A stretch of DNA of 64,000 nucleotides. It comes from Anticarsia gemmatalis. Lineage: Eukaryota; Arthropoda; Insecta; Lepidoptera; Erebidae. Below are positions 26,790-39,200 of this stretch, piece after piece (position 1 is the first letter of the stretch; every line of letters begins with the position of its first letter). The stretch covers positions 813,501 through 877,500 of the forward strand of contig NC_134747.1 in NCBI RefSeq assembly GCF_050436995.1, given 5' to 3'. Below the pieces are notes generated by a model. It did not search any database and was not told the origin of the DNA. It worked only from the letters and a program-made list of their open reading frames with translations. The translations under genes and the position numbers were made by a program.

Positions 26790-26912
26790 TTTTGCCTGTC
26801 TTCCGACTATGTTGGAGTCGGCTTCCAGTTTCGTCAGATGCAGCTGAATACCAGTATTTTATATCGAGCGACTGCCAATCGTACCTCTACAATCCAGTTA
26901 CCTGGGTTATAA
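26790..26912 (-). mobile_element. 5S-like SINE, truncated 3' part
   Basis: The inverse strand matches the 3' half of the SINE at 28772-29107: taactgg, cagtcgctc, aaaatactggtattcagctg and gccgactccaacata. The 5S-like head is missing. Confidence 0.65.
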
Positions 26913-28771
26913 CATGAACAGACTACTGACGATAAAACCCAACTGATGCATTTTGACTTTTTGATGTCAACAACCGTAATTATAAATTGTTTGCTGCATG
27001 TTTAAAGGATGTGCAAATATTGTAGCTTCCTCCCACGGCCATGAATTTATTGCTTCATATGATAACCAAAATGTTTATAATGATTTTGTACCTAAATAAA
27101 CCATATCATTACAGATTGAACGATAAAATATCGTTTTAGATTGATATCCTACTGAAAACAGGAATTAATTACTTATCGGTAGATCAATACATTTGGTTTA
27201 ATATGTCGTCATTTATAATGATGACGATAACATCATTTTTTATTAGTACACATCACGAAATGCTTTGAGCCTATTACCATTATGTCGAATTTTATACAAT
27301 TCTCTTTGAAAATGATAACTGAAAAAAAACTCCTGATTGTATAAGTCGGAGATCCCATATTTTACAGCAGAAAACTACCACTCAGGCCACAAAAGCAGTA
27401 AAAAAATTGCATAAATTAATAGAAATTGTTTTGCATAAATACAGCAGACACATAAAGGCTTGAATGTCGTTTTAAAAAGAAGTCCCCTTTTCTCTGTAAG
27501 TAAAACTAACAAGACAGTGGCAAACAAGAACTTACAAAGTTTGTAGTTCCACAGAGAACTCGTTAACTCATTTTGCACAAACTTCCAAGTGTTAAAACTG
27601 ATTCTGCTTGCTGACTAATTAAAACCATGTTTTAGGCGAGCGATAGCTATTAAAACCTTTAATACTGTCTCCCGAGGCATAGTTTGCATAACAAAAACCT
27701 TTCTTAATTCATTCCTCCCCGTAATCTGGCGCTAAGGAAGAATTTTTAATATCAGCGGGAGCTTTATTAAACGCAGTATATAAGAATAAATGCAAGTCCA
27801 CTCTTTGAAATGCAAGGGGGGAAGGAGGGGTGTCCGGCTAGACGTGATGTATGAAGTGGGGTGCAAATCCCGGGGTCGTCACGTCTTCGCTATCGTTCTC
27901 GTTGAAATATGACAGCGATATAGTCCGGACATCGTCAGTAAGCCCGGCTCGATGAAGAAAATATTGGTGGCGCATGAGCGATCAAGCGAGTGCCACCAAT
28001 TTATATAGACTGCTCCGTAAGGCTTGATTGAACATCGTGGGAACGGCACGCTCGGTATTATACACAGCGAAATTGTAGGATAAGTTATTTGATTGGACCA
28101 TGCGTCGGCGTTTTATCAGATCGAAATGAAAGTTTCAAAATGGATTTACTTGTTGTTGGAACTATTAAAAGGCTATTAATATTTAGTTTGAGTGTGCTTT
28201 AGATAATTGAGTAAATTGGGGTGAACAAGTGCAGCTTGGAACGCGAGTCACGTACTTTATGAAGTTGACGTCGGTTATGCATAGATAGACGACTCGCTGG
28301 CGTGACTTACATATTTCGGTTTACAAAACGGCCATAGTTGTTTTTAGAAAGAGGACGATTATTACTCGCCGGACTTACTTTAATAATGTAACATTAACAA
28401 GGAAAATTCTTTTAGGATTAGACAGGTTCTCTCTGTTTTATATTTAGGTGACAAAATTGAAACGATATTTTTGGATAAGCATAGTGTGGAGCTAAAACCT
28501 GTCGCTCACCTTTATAACGCTCTTTTATTTTAATCATCATAAAACAATATAGTTTCTGTTACCATGCTACTTTTTTAATACTGCGAATTGTAATCCAAAT
28601 GATAACAGAAAAAGTAATAAACATTACTATACCTTTCAGGCAAAGGAGTCTCAAACTTATTTCTTTCAATATTATAGTCTACCCACATAAAGATTCTAGC
28701 TTGAACATTGTCAGGAAATATCGATTATCATTCCAACTTATCACTTCTATTATTCCCAAAGAAGACTTCGA

Positions 28772-29107
28772 GGCTTAGTGACAACAGCCGGCACGGATCG
28801 ATCACTAAAGTTAAGCTACGCTTGCCGAGGTTGTTCTGTAGATGGGTGACCATCTCATACATATAGAGTTCCCCCGTGTTTCGAATGGACGTTAAACGAA
28901 GCCCCGACTATCATTTACAAAGACCTTTAACAGTCGTTACCAGTAGTCAGAAGCTTGAAAGTCTGACAACTAGTCTTACCGAGGGGTATCGTGTCATCTA
29001 GGCAACTGGGTTGTGGTGGTCCGATAGGCAGACGCTCCATGTAAAATACTGGTATTCAGCTGCATCCGGTGATACTGATAGCCGACTCCAACATAGAAGA
29101 AAGGTTA
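28772..29107 (+). mobile_element. 5S-rRNA-derived SINE, near full length
   Basis: The head (28793-28857) reads gatcactaaagttaagctac then gatgggtgaccatct, matching the internal promoter part of 5S rRNA (GATCACCGAAGTTAAGC and GATGGGTGACC). The body continues with cagtcgttaccagtagtcag, aagcttgaaagtctgac, ggcaactgggttg and gccgactccaacata. This layout is typical of a very common lepidopteran SINE. Open frames of 73 and 82 codons here are element-derived. Confidence 0.75.
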
Positions 29108-29464
29108 GGGTATTAAATACTTCTATTATTGTCAAGTTTAATATATTTATACTGTCCACATACCAACAGTCATCGAAATCAATATCAATGAATAATTCAG
29201 TAATTCTTATTGAGGTCAAAAGTAGTATTTATAAACCTGTAATATGTAAAACCTTTTAGTTGTATTGATCGTAATGTATTATTAATTGCTTCCGGATTTA
29301 CGTATACATATTTTATTTGATCGTTGTTTCTACAAAATACTTGATGTTTAATAATTTCGATGGCGTGTGTGTGATATAAATAATTGTTTTAATATATTGG
29401 TAATATGTCGAATTATATCAATTAAATATAATATTATGTTATATTACCTGACTACATTAATACA

Positions 29465-29640
29465 TACATAAAATCACGCCTTCTTTTCAAAGCGTTAGGC
29501 AAAGACTAGAGAACGCCACTTGGTACGATCCCTACTTCCTTTGCTTCATTTACATACATATCGTCATACAGGACCGCAGGTTCTGACCTTTTTGCAAGAC
29601 ATCACCGATATGATCTTTCTAGGGCGTCCTGAACTTACCA
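29465..29640 (-). repeat. Interspersed LINE/SINE 3' fragment, second copy
   Basis: It contains ggcaaagactagagaacgcc, cacttggtacgatccctact, cctttgcttcatttacatac and gacctttttgcaagacatca. It is the longest copy of the family also seen at 8035-8165 and 63620-63712. Confidence 0.55.
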
Positions 29641-30280
29641 TACTAATTTCAACCAATTTTAAAAGCATGTGAATTTATATCCAGAAAACCATACACACAC
29701 GCTTAGTACCAAAAACTGATCTAGGCATTTTTTTATTTTTCGAATCGTAAAAAGTACCTAGAACTATTTTCCATTTCCAATTATTATCCTTAACTCTTAA
29801 ATTAATTCGGACGAGCTTTTTATTAACAACCCCATATTAAATTACAAGCTATGTTTGTTTAAATAGAAATTAATCGCCATTAGTCTGAAGATGCTAATCA
29901 CACATAACCCACTTCAGTACCTCAAATCCTATTATAATGGAGAATGTTACCTAATTTTGATTTTTAGCACTCCATATTCTCGTTTAAAAATAAAAAATAC
30001 TGGTGAAAGAATTACTTCGATACGTCAATTAGTTTTCGATTTATAAGTAAAACAAGTTGTAACCGCACGACGCTAGCTCTCGGTGACGGTGTGACGTCAC
30101 TCTACACTTGCTCAGTCTGGCTCACACAGTCCGCTTGAGGTCGCGCGCTTGGTGCGTTGAAATTATTCCTAAATACTTTTAAAAATGTTCAATTCAAATA
30201 CTAGGAAATCATATGTTGTGCCTAAATGTAATTTAATATTATGTAAGTAAGTACATAAGTAATAATAAATAACTTCATCT

Positions 30281-30398
30281 TATAATGAAACAATTTCTAA
30301 CCGGATTGATCGCCAGTTTATTGATTTTACCGTGGCAGGGAAAATGTAAAGTCGATAAGTATACGATTATTTCGGTTAAAAACTGTTTCATTATAATA
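30281..30398. repeat. Inverted repeat with 24-bp arms
   Basis: Ttataatgaaacaatttctaaccg is mirrored by cggttaaaaactgtttcattataa, with two mismatches and a loop of about 70 bases. Similarity extends outward imperfectly (aagtaataat). It is probably a small MITE. Confidence 0.55.
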
Positions 30399-30451
30399 TG
30401 CAGTGATCGTAAATATTTATCTAACATTATTACTTATTATACGTATGTATA

Positions 30452-30680
30452 ATATACTAGAAGCCGCTCACGACTTCGTCCGCATGGAAACCCTTCCCGC
30501 GTAAATCCCGATCCTTCGAGAACTCGAGGATAAAAAGTAGTCTATGTGTTATTCTGGGTCTTCAGGTATATATAAAATTTCATCGTAATCGGTTCTGTCA
30601 AATTTGCGTGAAAGAGTAACAAACATCCATACATACTTACATACCTACATACTTACATACATACATATAAAAACATACGT
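30452..30680 (+). repeat. RTE-like tail with ACAT microsatellite
   Basis: It starts actagaagccgctcacgacttc, runs through ctatgtgttattctgggtct, aatttcatcgtaatcggttc and gcgtgaaagagtaacaaaca, and ends in (catac/ttac)n. This is the classic lepidopteran 3' tail with an A/C-rich microsatellite end. Confidence 0.6.
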
Positions 30681-30854
30681 ATGTACTATCGAACAAACTG
30701 AATCATGACCCACCATGTGCTCATTTTCTAAAACGCGTCTATATACGCGTAGGTCGAAATTGGCTTGAACCTTCGTTTCCTTGGTAATGAACTTGTTATC
30801 TGTCATTATTGCGACAAATCTTTGTGCGCCAATACAATAATGCTTTGCTACCGT

Positions 30855-30965
30855 TTTCAACAGGCTCCGAGGCGTAGTGGGTTGATGTTACGACTGCGAC
30901 GCGTCAGGAGCGGGTTCGATACCCACTCAGGGCATGGTTTATTCAGCCATTATAGGAAATAATGT
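30855..30965 (+). mobile_element. tRNA-derived SINE
   Basis: An A-box-like ggcgtagtgggttgatg (about 30871) and a B-box gggttcgatacccac (about 30913) are spaced as in a tRNA, followed by cagggcatggtttattcag. No aminoacyl stem closes, so it is a SINE and not a tRNA gene. Confidence 0.55.
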
Positions 30966-31723
30966 AACTATAAAAATTAAATAATATAGGGTAACCAGCA
31001 TAGTTATTACCCGGTTAAGGAATTGATACACAATTTTGGTCAATAGTATCTTTATTTAGTAAAACATTGACATAAACGCAACTTAAATATTCTTTCTAAA
31101 AGAACATCAATCCTTTGTTTCAATAACTTTATACTAATTCAATATAAAATACTTAAAAACCAGAAATACTAGCGAATACTGTTAATTCAAATGTGTTATC
31201 CTTAACAAATATTGCAACAAACTATTTCTTTTTCTTTTGAACTACACACCTGTCGCACAAACGTTGGACATGAGTTCTATAAATTAAAAATGTTACCAAT
31301 ATTCTAAAAGTGACATATATCGCAATTAATTTGAACTGGTTACTTTAGAAATTAAAATAAACGTATTATTCCTTAACATTGGCAATCACTGTATGATGGG
31401 CAATGACTATAATGGTTACCCTAATAGTTTCACAGATTTCTAAATGACGTGTTATTTGATATTTGACACAAATATGTTTTTTCGTAGTGAAAAGAGTTTA
31501 GACTATTTACATTCTACATTCAAATTAAGAGTGATTTATCGAAAACGTATCTACGCACTGTAATAACAAAGGTCAAAGTTGTATGTAGTCGTAGATACAT
31601 CATAACACAGTCGTATGCATGTTTAAAATGTCCTAAGTGCAACTTTGACGATAGAGACGAAATTCTTACTGTTTTGACGGTGTCAAGCGAATTATCGGCA
31701 AAATGGGTCATGAATCAGTTGGT

Positions 31724-31915
31724 TCGATAGTACATACATACATACATACGTACATACTTACATACATACATATACAAACATACGTACATACGTACATACA
31801 TACATACATACATACGTACGTACGTACACACATACATACGTAAATACATACATACAATGACATATGTATGTCATTGTATGTATTACTTATGTACTTATGT
31901 ATGTACATATATACA
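31724..31915. repeat. ACAT/ACGT microsatellite with central palindrome
   Basis: A long (acat)n tract with acgt variants ends in a 32-base palindrome (acatacaatgacata, two bases, then its exact inverse, about 31848-31879) and then switches to the (tatg) orientation. Open frames made of repeated Tyr-Val-Cys-Met codons come from this tract. Confidence 0.9.
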
Positions 31916-32472
31916 TTCTCACAAACTTTCAAATTTATAATATTAAGTAGGATTTCGGAAGCAACAAAACCTCTATTTGTTTCACAAATAATTCGGAACC
32001 ATTATTCCATTTATTTTAGGTACATTATCCGATTGCCCTTTTTAAAATCCTTTATCCATTTTATTAATCGAATAGTATTTACTATTATTATAAGTTATTT
32101 TATACATAAGCGGACGAAAACACAACAAAATACTACGCAAACTATTACACCTACAACAACGATTGGCGACTTAATACTAAGCGGGACGCGGCCCGCGCGG
32201 CGCGGTAAAGTAGTATGACGTCACAGCCGCTCACGCGGCTGTTAGCGGGACTCGATATTTTTCGAAACTTTGAATGCTTATAAAATCAAAACTATTTGGT
32301 ATTTTTGACTAAAACAAAAAGTAGTTTATATGTATACATACAGGCTATACTGTGTCAAAATTTCAAGCGATTTGGCATACCTAGTAACATTCTCCATTCA
32401 TGGCAGATCTCTCGGAAACGTTCGGACAATCTAGCTCTTGTCCTATCAACAATACATAGTAATATGTCACTA

Positions 32473-32534
32473 GTGGCATATTGGCGTGTTGGCATATTGG
32501 CGTGCTGGCATATTGGCACATTCGCACATTGGCA
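32473..32534. repeat. 16-bp minisatellite
   Basis: Units tggcatattggcgtgt, tggcatattggcgtgc and tggcatattggcacat follow one another, then decay into 8-base ggcacatt units. Confidence 0.85.
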
Positions 32535-33414
32535 AGTGTGTACAAACGTCTTGAGTGACTAATGGAATTGTCCGTGATTTGGTACTTAGATGATCTTGTG
32601 ATTGTTTGTAGTGAATCTAGGTACAGTTTGGTTGATTATGTTGATTGTGTTCAATTCAAGTGTTATGGGAGTCGAGTACGTATGAAAAAATGAGATCAGA
32701 ACATTTTGGAATTGATTGTTGCGTTATTTTTTGGTGGTACGATCGAAGAGAAGGTATAATAAAATTTATAATATAATGCTTTGTCATAATTTTGTCGTAA
32801 AATAAATCTTTTTCTAACTCAACGATTGTATTATTGTAACCATGGTATTTGTTATATTGAATATTATATAGAAGTTAAAGCATGCACACCTACAAGGGTC
32901 ACTTTAAGAATCTTGTAATCTTTGACGATTTACAAAAGTCCGTCACATGAGCACCTGGACATTTCTCACGAAAACTAAAAGGGATTTTAAATTTGTATAA
33001 AAGAGAGGGTTTTGAATAAGTTTGAGAGTTGCCCTATTGGTCCAGGGGTGGAAGGAAAACAAAGATCTGACAGTTGCTGCACATCACACGGTCGGGGAAG
33101 ACACGACTTACTGAAACAATATGAACACAACCGGGGGATGAAATAGAATTTACTAAAACAACAAGGAACGGTCGAAATCTTGAAGGAATCTTTGTTGAAC
33201 AATAGAATTCTGATTAGAAGGTAACAAGTAATTAAGCTTGAGACGAAAGGTTAGACTTAGCTAATATTATTTGTTGAACAGTAAAATATTGGGTATAGAC
33301 AGAGACTAATGAACGACACTTACTCTTATTCCTAAAATTCATTTGTTTAATTACTTTAAAGTTTCTGAAAATTTAGTTTAAAGAATAACTAGCTCTTGAC
33401 TATAGTAATATGGC

Positions 33415-33565
33415 TAAAAACTAGCACAGTTTGTATTCCTGAGAGAATTCCGGGATAACTATCTTATGTTTTTTCCGGGTCTCAAACTATCTTTGAACAA
33501 AATTGCTTCAAAATTGGTTAGTATTTTAGGCAGAAAGAAAAGGCAGACAGACAGCTATTTTCGTA
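33415..33565 (+). repeat. RTE-like tail fragment
   Basis: It contains gggataactatcttatg, ccgggtctcaaactatcttt, aaattgcttcaaaattggtt and ggcagacagacagctatttt. It is a decayed member of the same general class as 14655-14830. Confidence 0.5.
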
Positions 33566-34560
33566 TTTGTGTTAATCGTTGAGAGTAGGGATTTAACAGT
33601 TAGAGTTAAGAGTTTTTAACAGTTATTAGATATAATGCAAAAAAGTGAAAAAAACACCAAAATTAAGCCACTTTACTTAACAGATAGCAATTTAAAGATA
33701 GCAAAGTCTATAAAAAGTATAGATACACAGTATCGACACACAGATCTTGTAATGTTAATATCAGAATAATCAGCCAAAGCATCTGACGATGGTATTTATG
33801 TGAGCAATTGAACGTAATACGAAAGTGCTTAACATAATAACGTGAGGGGAATGTACTCGGTTATCGATGTCGTTATCACTCTGGATGAAGATATTTTAAT
33901 ATCCGATGTAACATTAACCCTTCCTAATGAATTTTTGGGAAAATATTTGAGTTTAAATTAACTTAATGCACATTTTTATCTGCTATCTTTATTCTACTTA
34001 GGCCCGTATTTATAGATTTAAAAAAAGTATTGCAATATGTAAAAAGGGGTTCAGAACGTTCTACTTGATTAATGCCAGTGTATATATCAATCCTTCAAGA
34101 GTGTACAGCAAATTTTGTTATACAGTGATAAAATTTAACGTATTGTAAACTGTCGATGACGATGCAATGCAAAACTGTCGATGCAATTTCCCTTACAAAA
34201 GTTCGTGCTGGGCAAGATAGTTTGTTTGTTTGTGTTTTTGTTTTTCAGAATTGATTAGTTTCTGTCACTAAAACAAGACGTAGAAAAGCGTTTTAAGTCT
34301 AGATTTTCCTTATATGTGCCAGACTAAAGAAATTCTCTCTTCTATCACTGCGTTATATTAGAAAATGAAAATTAAAAACAACGGTAGTGCCTTCTTCATA
34401 TTATTATCTCTGATCAGATTTTACATACATACCATACTTAAATTGTCAAGCAGGCAATAGGCTCATTTCAAACACTTACGACAAACCTGAAACAATACAA
34501 CTGAGCACAATGTATGTAATTTTTTGCCGTTTTGTTAACGTGTCTGTTTGCTTGTTCCAG

Positions 34561-34705
34561 GCCGACCTATCCTGCCGCAACACCAAGCAGCAGGTCGGCG
34601 CGTTATTCACACGCAGCAACTTCGTGACGCTCAAGTACGTCACCGACAACTGGGGGACCGACGCCAACGGGTTCCGGCTCGTCATCACCGCGGTCAAGGA
34701 CCCCA
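34561..34705 (+). CDS. CUB-LDLa membrane protein, CUB exon b
   Basis: The acceptor is cttgttccag| at 34560 and the donor is cccca|gtgagt at 34706. It enters in phase 0 and leaves in phase 1. It completes the CUB domain: Cys80 pairs with Cys58 of the previous exon, and NFVTLKYVTD followed by GTDANGFRLVITAV (residues about 95-120) gives the final beta strands with the usual G-F beta-strand ending. The exon is about 60 percent GC against an AT-rich intron on both sides. Together with 18310-18533 the CUB domain is about 115 residues with four cysteines, the family norm. Confidence 0.92.
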
Positions 34706-35479
34706 GTGAGTATCATATGTGTTTGTTTACTACAGGTATTCAAAATGGAGAACAGATTTTCTTTTCAATTCTGGACAAACTTTGGTAAGAGAGATACCTA
34801 TAAGCAAATATTTCTGTAAATGAAAACGAAAGGTTTAAGGGCTACTACACTCGCTCGAATACCAGAAACGATCTGACGCTGGCACACACCCCGGCCTAGC
34901 CAGGCAGCCGGTACTGTGTGTAGGAAGCCTTAACAATTTTGAACAGTTTTCGTTAGTTTATATATTAAATTTCAGCTTAGAGAGAGCTAATAAGAAAAAA
35001 ATTGTTATAAAGGAAGCAGAATTAATTTCAGAATTATACAAAATAGATTATAACAATATAGAAGCCAATGCACAGAACGGAAACCTCTTATTCAATGTAC
35101 ACATAGCAAATTGCACAAAAAATATACAGTAAAATGGACTCCAGTTCAAAAATTGAAAGTGTTGAAACGTAAAATTGAATGACCGATAACGTGAAAATAC
35201 TTCATCAAGTGATTTTCATAAAGCTTGATAACCGATGATTGATATTCATCAATTTTCATTTACTCTCCCAACGGTGCACGCAGCGTACATTTTATTGTAT
35301 TTCGAAGTATATAATATCGTTCATTCAGATTTTTGTGAATTACTTTTTGAAAGCTCCTGTCTTTAACTATTTGTCGTTGTAGACTTTTTTTATTATTACT
35401 GTTTTAGCAGTTATTAAGACAGTTTTTTGATAGACTTCTTAAATGTTTACAAGAAGATTCAAAACCACTACTTACACAT

Positions 35480-35645
35480 GTAAAATCACGCTTTTTACCA
35501 CAATAATTTGAGTGGGCGAAGATTAAATAACGTCACTTGCTTAGACCTCTACAAACTTGTCTTGCTCCATACCCTAAATACGTGTTTCATGCAGTAGCCG
35601 AAACCAGGACCCCTCGTTTCCCAATCGTAACGGCAGAACCGGTTC
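35480..35645 (-). repeat. Decayed interspersed repeat with tRNA-like end
   Basis: Its first part resembles the repeat at 8035-8165 (aaataacgtcacttgctt, acctctacaaacttg). The end (gaaaccaggacccctcg, aacggcagaaccggttc) looks like an inverted tRNA-type SINE head. Confidence 0.35.
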
Positions 35646-36026
35646 AAGCATTTTTTCATAAAAGAAAACAAAAAAATGTCAACAACTGAATACTGAAGAA
35701 TGCAGAAGCAAAAGCATTATAAACGTCTCAAACTAAATGCTTAATTACCAAGATGTTTGAGAACTGAAACAGTTATTACAACAGATCATAATACGAGTAA
35801 CGGGAAGCGAGCCAACATTCAGACAAAACTTCAAGCAAATTACTTCCATTTTCACAGACGTACCGAAAGTGTTTAATAGCTTTACATTTTCGGAAGAAAA
35901 ACAGACTGCCTTTGTGACCAAAACGGTACTATACTACTGCTGATCAAAAGGTTTTGGACTCCTGGACGCAATTCTCAGGTCGGATAAAGTGCTATTGGGT
36001 CGTTTCTAGTTCCTATTAGAACATTT

Positions 36027-36235
36027 TTGATAGTAGCTTGGAGTTACTCGTACGTAACGAGCCCGGTAAATAGCATGAGACTAAATTCGCAAAACGCAAA
36101 ACTTAGGTATCTGGGGGCACGAAAGTGCCCCCGCAAGTCGAGCAAAAAAAAAAGCGGCACGGCACGTAACATCCTTTTCTCGAAGCAATTCGGGCTATTT
36201 TTGACACCCCTATAATATTTTATACACTTCTGCTT
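36027..36235 (+). repeat. Interspersed repeat with GC hairpin
   Basis: It contains tacgtaacgagcccggtaaa, tagcatgagactaaattcgc and a perfect hairpin gggggcac-gaaa-gtgccccc (36113-36132), then cggcacggcacgtaacatcc and ctatttttgacacccctata. The layout resembles a repeat common in Lepidoptera. A 62-codon frame here is not a gene. Confidence 0.5.
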
Positions 36236-39200
36236 TTATTTTACCTTCAGGTATAACGATAGGAAAAACTCTTAAAGAAAGATTGAATGCACTTTAAAGC
36301 GATAGAGAAGGCAAATAGTCTTTGAGCTAGAGAAATGTATCTTTTGTTTTAATGATTCTGTCTGTTGCTTTGTTCGTCTGTGATACTCGGGATAAGAGTT
36401 AAGTAGTAGTTATTAATCCTTGCTGAATAATCTTTGCAACGAAACTTACAGCATTTATAGTAGTTAAAGTTTGCTCTCGGAAAACAGATAATTTAACGAC
36501 ATCGTTAGAGGTTATGAGAATGCGCTATAAAGCGATTATTTGAACTTGTGTTGTTCGGCGTTGTTGCAAAAAATATCGGTTATAGCGTTGAAGTTTCAAC
36601 TTGATACATACCAAAGGATAACAGCTCCATCGGACACTGTTTTAAGAGAACCTTGAACAATAATCATTTAGGATAAATCTTTTTCATACTTTTCACGTTC
36701 CTGTGATGCGATTCTCTACCGTTATCAATTATCACCAACCTAAGCTATCGAGAAATGTAGTATCAAGCTCTGATCAAAATCAAATCATTTATTCATTTAG
36801 GTCAAATATTTACACTTAAGATAGTCGTTACAATTACTGAATCTTCGATGTCAGACGGCGACGCCTCGAGCGGGCGAAGTAAGAACTATTTTAGCAGAAC
36901 GTTTTAAATGTCAAACTCACAATACTCGACGAAACCGACTGTAGATCATCGCGCTACTAATATTAGAGACTAATTTAGTGCTCCGATTTTTTCAATCTTT
37001 TCCTTTTCCTATAAAATAAATTCAAAATACCAATACCCATTTCCAATCACTATGAACATACGACGAAAAACCTCAAGATGAAGCAATATCTATCGCCTGG
37101 TGGCAATAAACGCAGGCAGAATACTCCTATATAAAAGGAATCAACCCCTTACCCTCTTTAATTTCGCCAAATGTTTATTTATTTGATCAAACAGACGACG
37201 GGCAGTTCGTTTGCACATTCCGCCCCTTTTTTATAAGAATTTATAGATTTTTTATTGCGCTGCCATGTTTAGTGGACCTGTTGAAAGTGGCTCGTGAATT
37301 ACACGAATTTATTGCTTTTTAAACTACTTTTTGTAGGTAATTTAGTGAAAATGCATTGTTGGTTCGAATCAACTTTCTGTTTATACAGTCTTTATAGTAG
37401 CTAATTTTGATCTGGAAAAGTGTCCTAATTAGATTATAAGCTAGGACAAGAATCCAATAAAAAATATTGAGTTTCTCAAATTCACCACAAAAACACTAGG
37501 TAAATTAAATTATAATCACTATCATTCCACTTTTGCGCCTGGGTCTTTTCCCGTTCTTCTGCAAGAGGGGTGAAGTCGGCCACGCTTAGATCGAAATAAG
37601 GTTATAACGAACTTAAAATATTAAGCTACAATTTATCACCTTTTTCAAGTCATTCCCATAAAAAAGGAAAAACATACCTCTATCCAAAAATATCTTTGTC
37701 TTCAAATCGTCTTCGACAATGTAACAAAAAAACTAACTAAAACTAAACTACCAAAAAGTCCCTCTAACTGTTACACTCAGTGGCCAACTTCCTCCATAAC
37801 TAAAACTACCACTTACTTGCCAATAAACATTCCAATCTGATAAAAATACAACATCCGTTAACATCCAATTCACTTCCTTCCCCCCTTTCCTTGCCTTTCC
37901 TTGCCCTCGTACGTTTTCCTGCTTCAACGCTTACCATTCATTGGTCGCAATTTCATTTGCCGTATCCAATTCGATAGTAAAAATAGGTTCTATCATGATC
38001 TTGAAGAAGATGGGAATTTTTTCTTCTGGATGTGGTGATTTTGGTGATTGAAATCCCACATGGAAATATGTACGTTTGATAAGTCTTTATATTGGTGGTT
38101 AATGGCTGCAGCTGTAAAATATTTTCAGGTCTTCTTTTTGATTTTCTGCTTTTCGCATTAATCTTTGGCTTACCTTCACCTAAAAAAATAATAATAAGTA
38201 GTTTAACAATAATCTTGGATGCCCTGAAAAAGATCCCTGTCCAAATATTTTTTTTTTGTTACAACCAAAATGATGCGTTGTTAAAATTATAAAAACGCCG
38301 ATAACTTCAGTATTTAATAAAAACGGTAATTAACGTGATCGTTAAGCTTTTAATGATGAACCCTTTGAACATGATCACGAGTTACATTCAATTTTGTACA
38401 TTACACTGATGGGCATTTTTTACGTTCCGTGCGAACATTATTGATATTGCTTTAAAGAATTTATTATATTTGAAAAGTGTATTTTCATTTGACTTAACGC
38501 TTTAAAGTACAGCTCCAATATTCCATCTTTCGAACCCCTATATTCTGAGGCATATAACTATTATGTTACCGAAAAATTATTTGAATTCAATTGAAATGTT
38601 TATTTCTTACTACTTCTACCTTACTTTGTTCTGAAACTAAACAAAAATATTCTATATTTCTGATTTCTCTGCGTTACTAAGAAAAAACTTCAAAAATATC
38701 TAGAACATTTTACAACAGCGAACTAAACTATCAAGTCTCAAGATAAAGATTCCAACTATAAAGGGAATAAATCCATCCAATAGTAATTGAGACAAAAATG
38801 TCATCAAATAAGATAAAACAAAAAGATTCATCGTACATATCAAAGGCGAAGCGTCTCCAAAATTTAATTACGTGCGTTACATCTCTTTCGCACAAGTATG
38901 CATATGAATAAGACAGACAAAGGAAGCAATTAACTTGTCTAAAAACACTGAAGCAGAATCGTTTGTTTCGTACACCTCTGTACAAACAGAAGGAAATTTG
39001 ATTTTCCACTTGACTGAGTGGAAAAACATAGTCGAAAGGATTTAGGGGCATGTGAGGACCTTAGGCGGATCAGAGTGAAGATGTACACGGTTGGGAACAT
39101 GAAGGTACAGTTTAATGGGTTTATTCAATGTCGATAGTCGGTGTTGCGGACGATTTATTGGGCTTCTGGATATTGTATTTTGGATTGGAACAATGATTTT

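Larger units (their letters stand above)
18534..34560 (+). other. Intron, 16.0 kb, of the CUB-LDLa gene
   Basis: It is bounded by gtatgt and ttgttccag. I see no other exon of this gene within it. It is filled with transposon remnants listed separately: two Helitron-like copies, two MITEs, 5S-like and tRNA-like SINEs, RTE tails and satellites. Stretches between those, such as 18.6-21.7, 24.3-24.9, 25.1-26.7 and 32.6-33.4 kb, hold nothing I can identify. Confidence 0.8.

Noticed and set aside
30855..30965. Possible true tRNA gene
   Set aside because: A and B boxes are present but the acceptor stem does not close, and the 3' extension is typical of a SINE.
31708..31932. 74-codon frame of repeated Tyr-Val-Cys-Met
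   Set aside because: It is a translation of the ACAT/ACGT microsatellite.
38731..39051. 106-codon minus-strand frame
   Set aside because: Phe/Tyr/Cys-rich random-looking translation of AT-rich intron with no domain.
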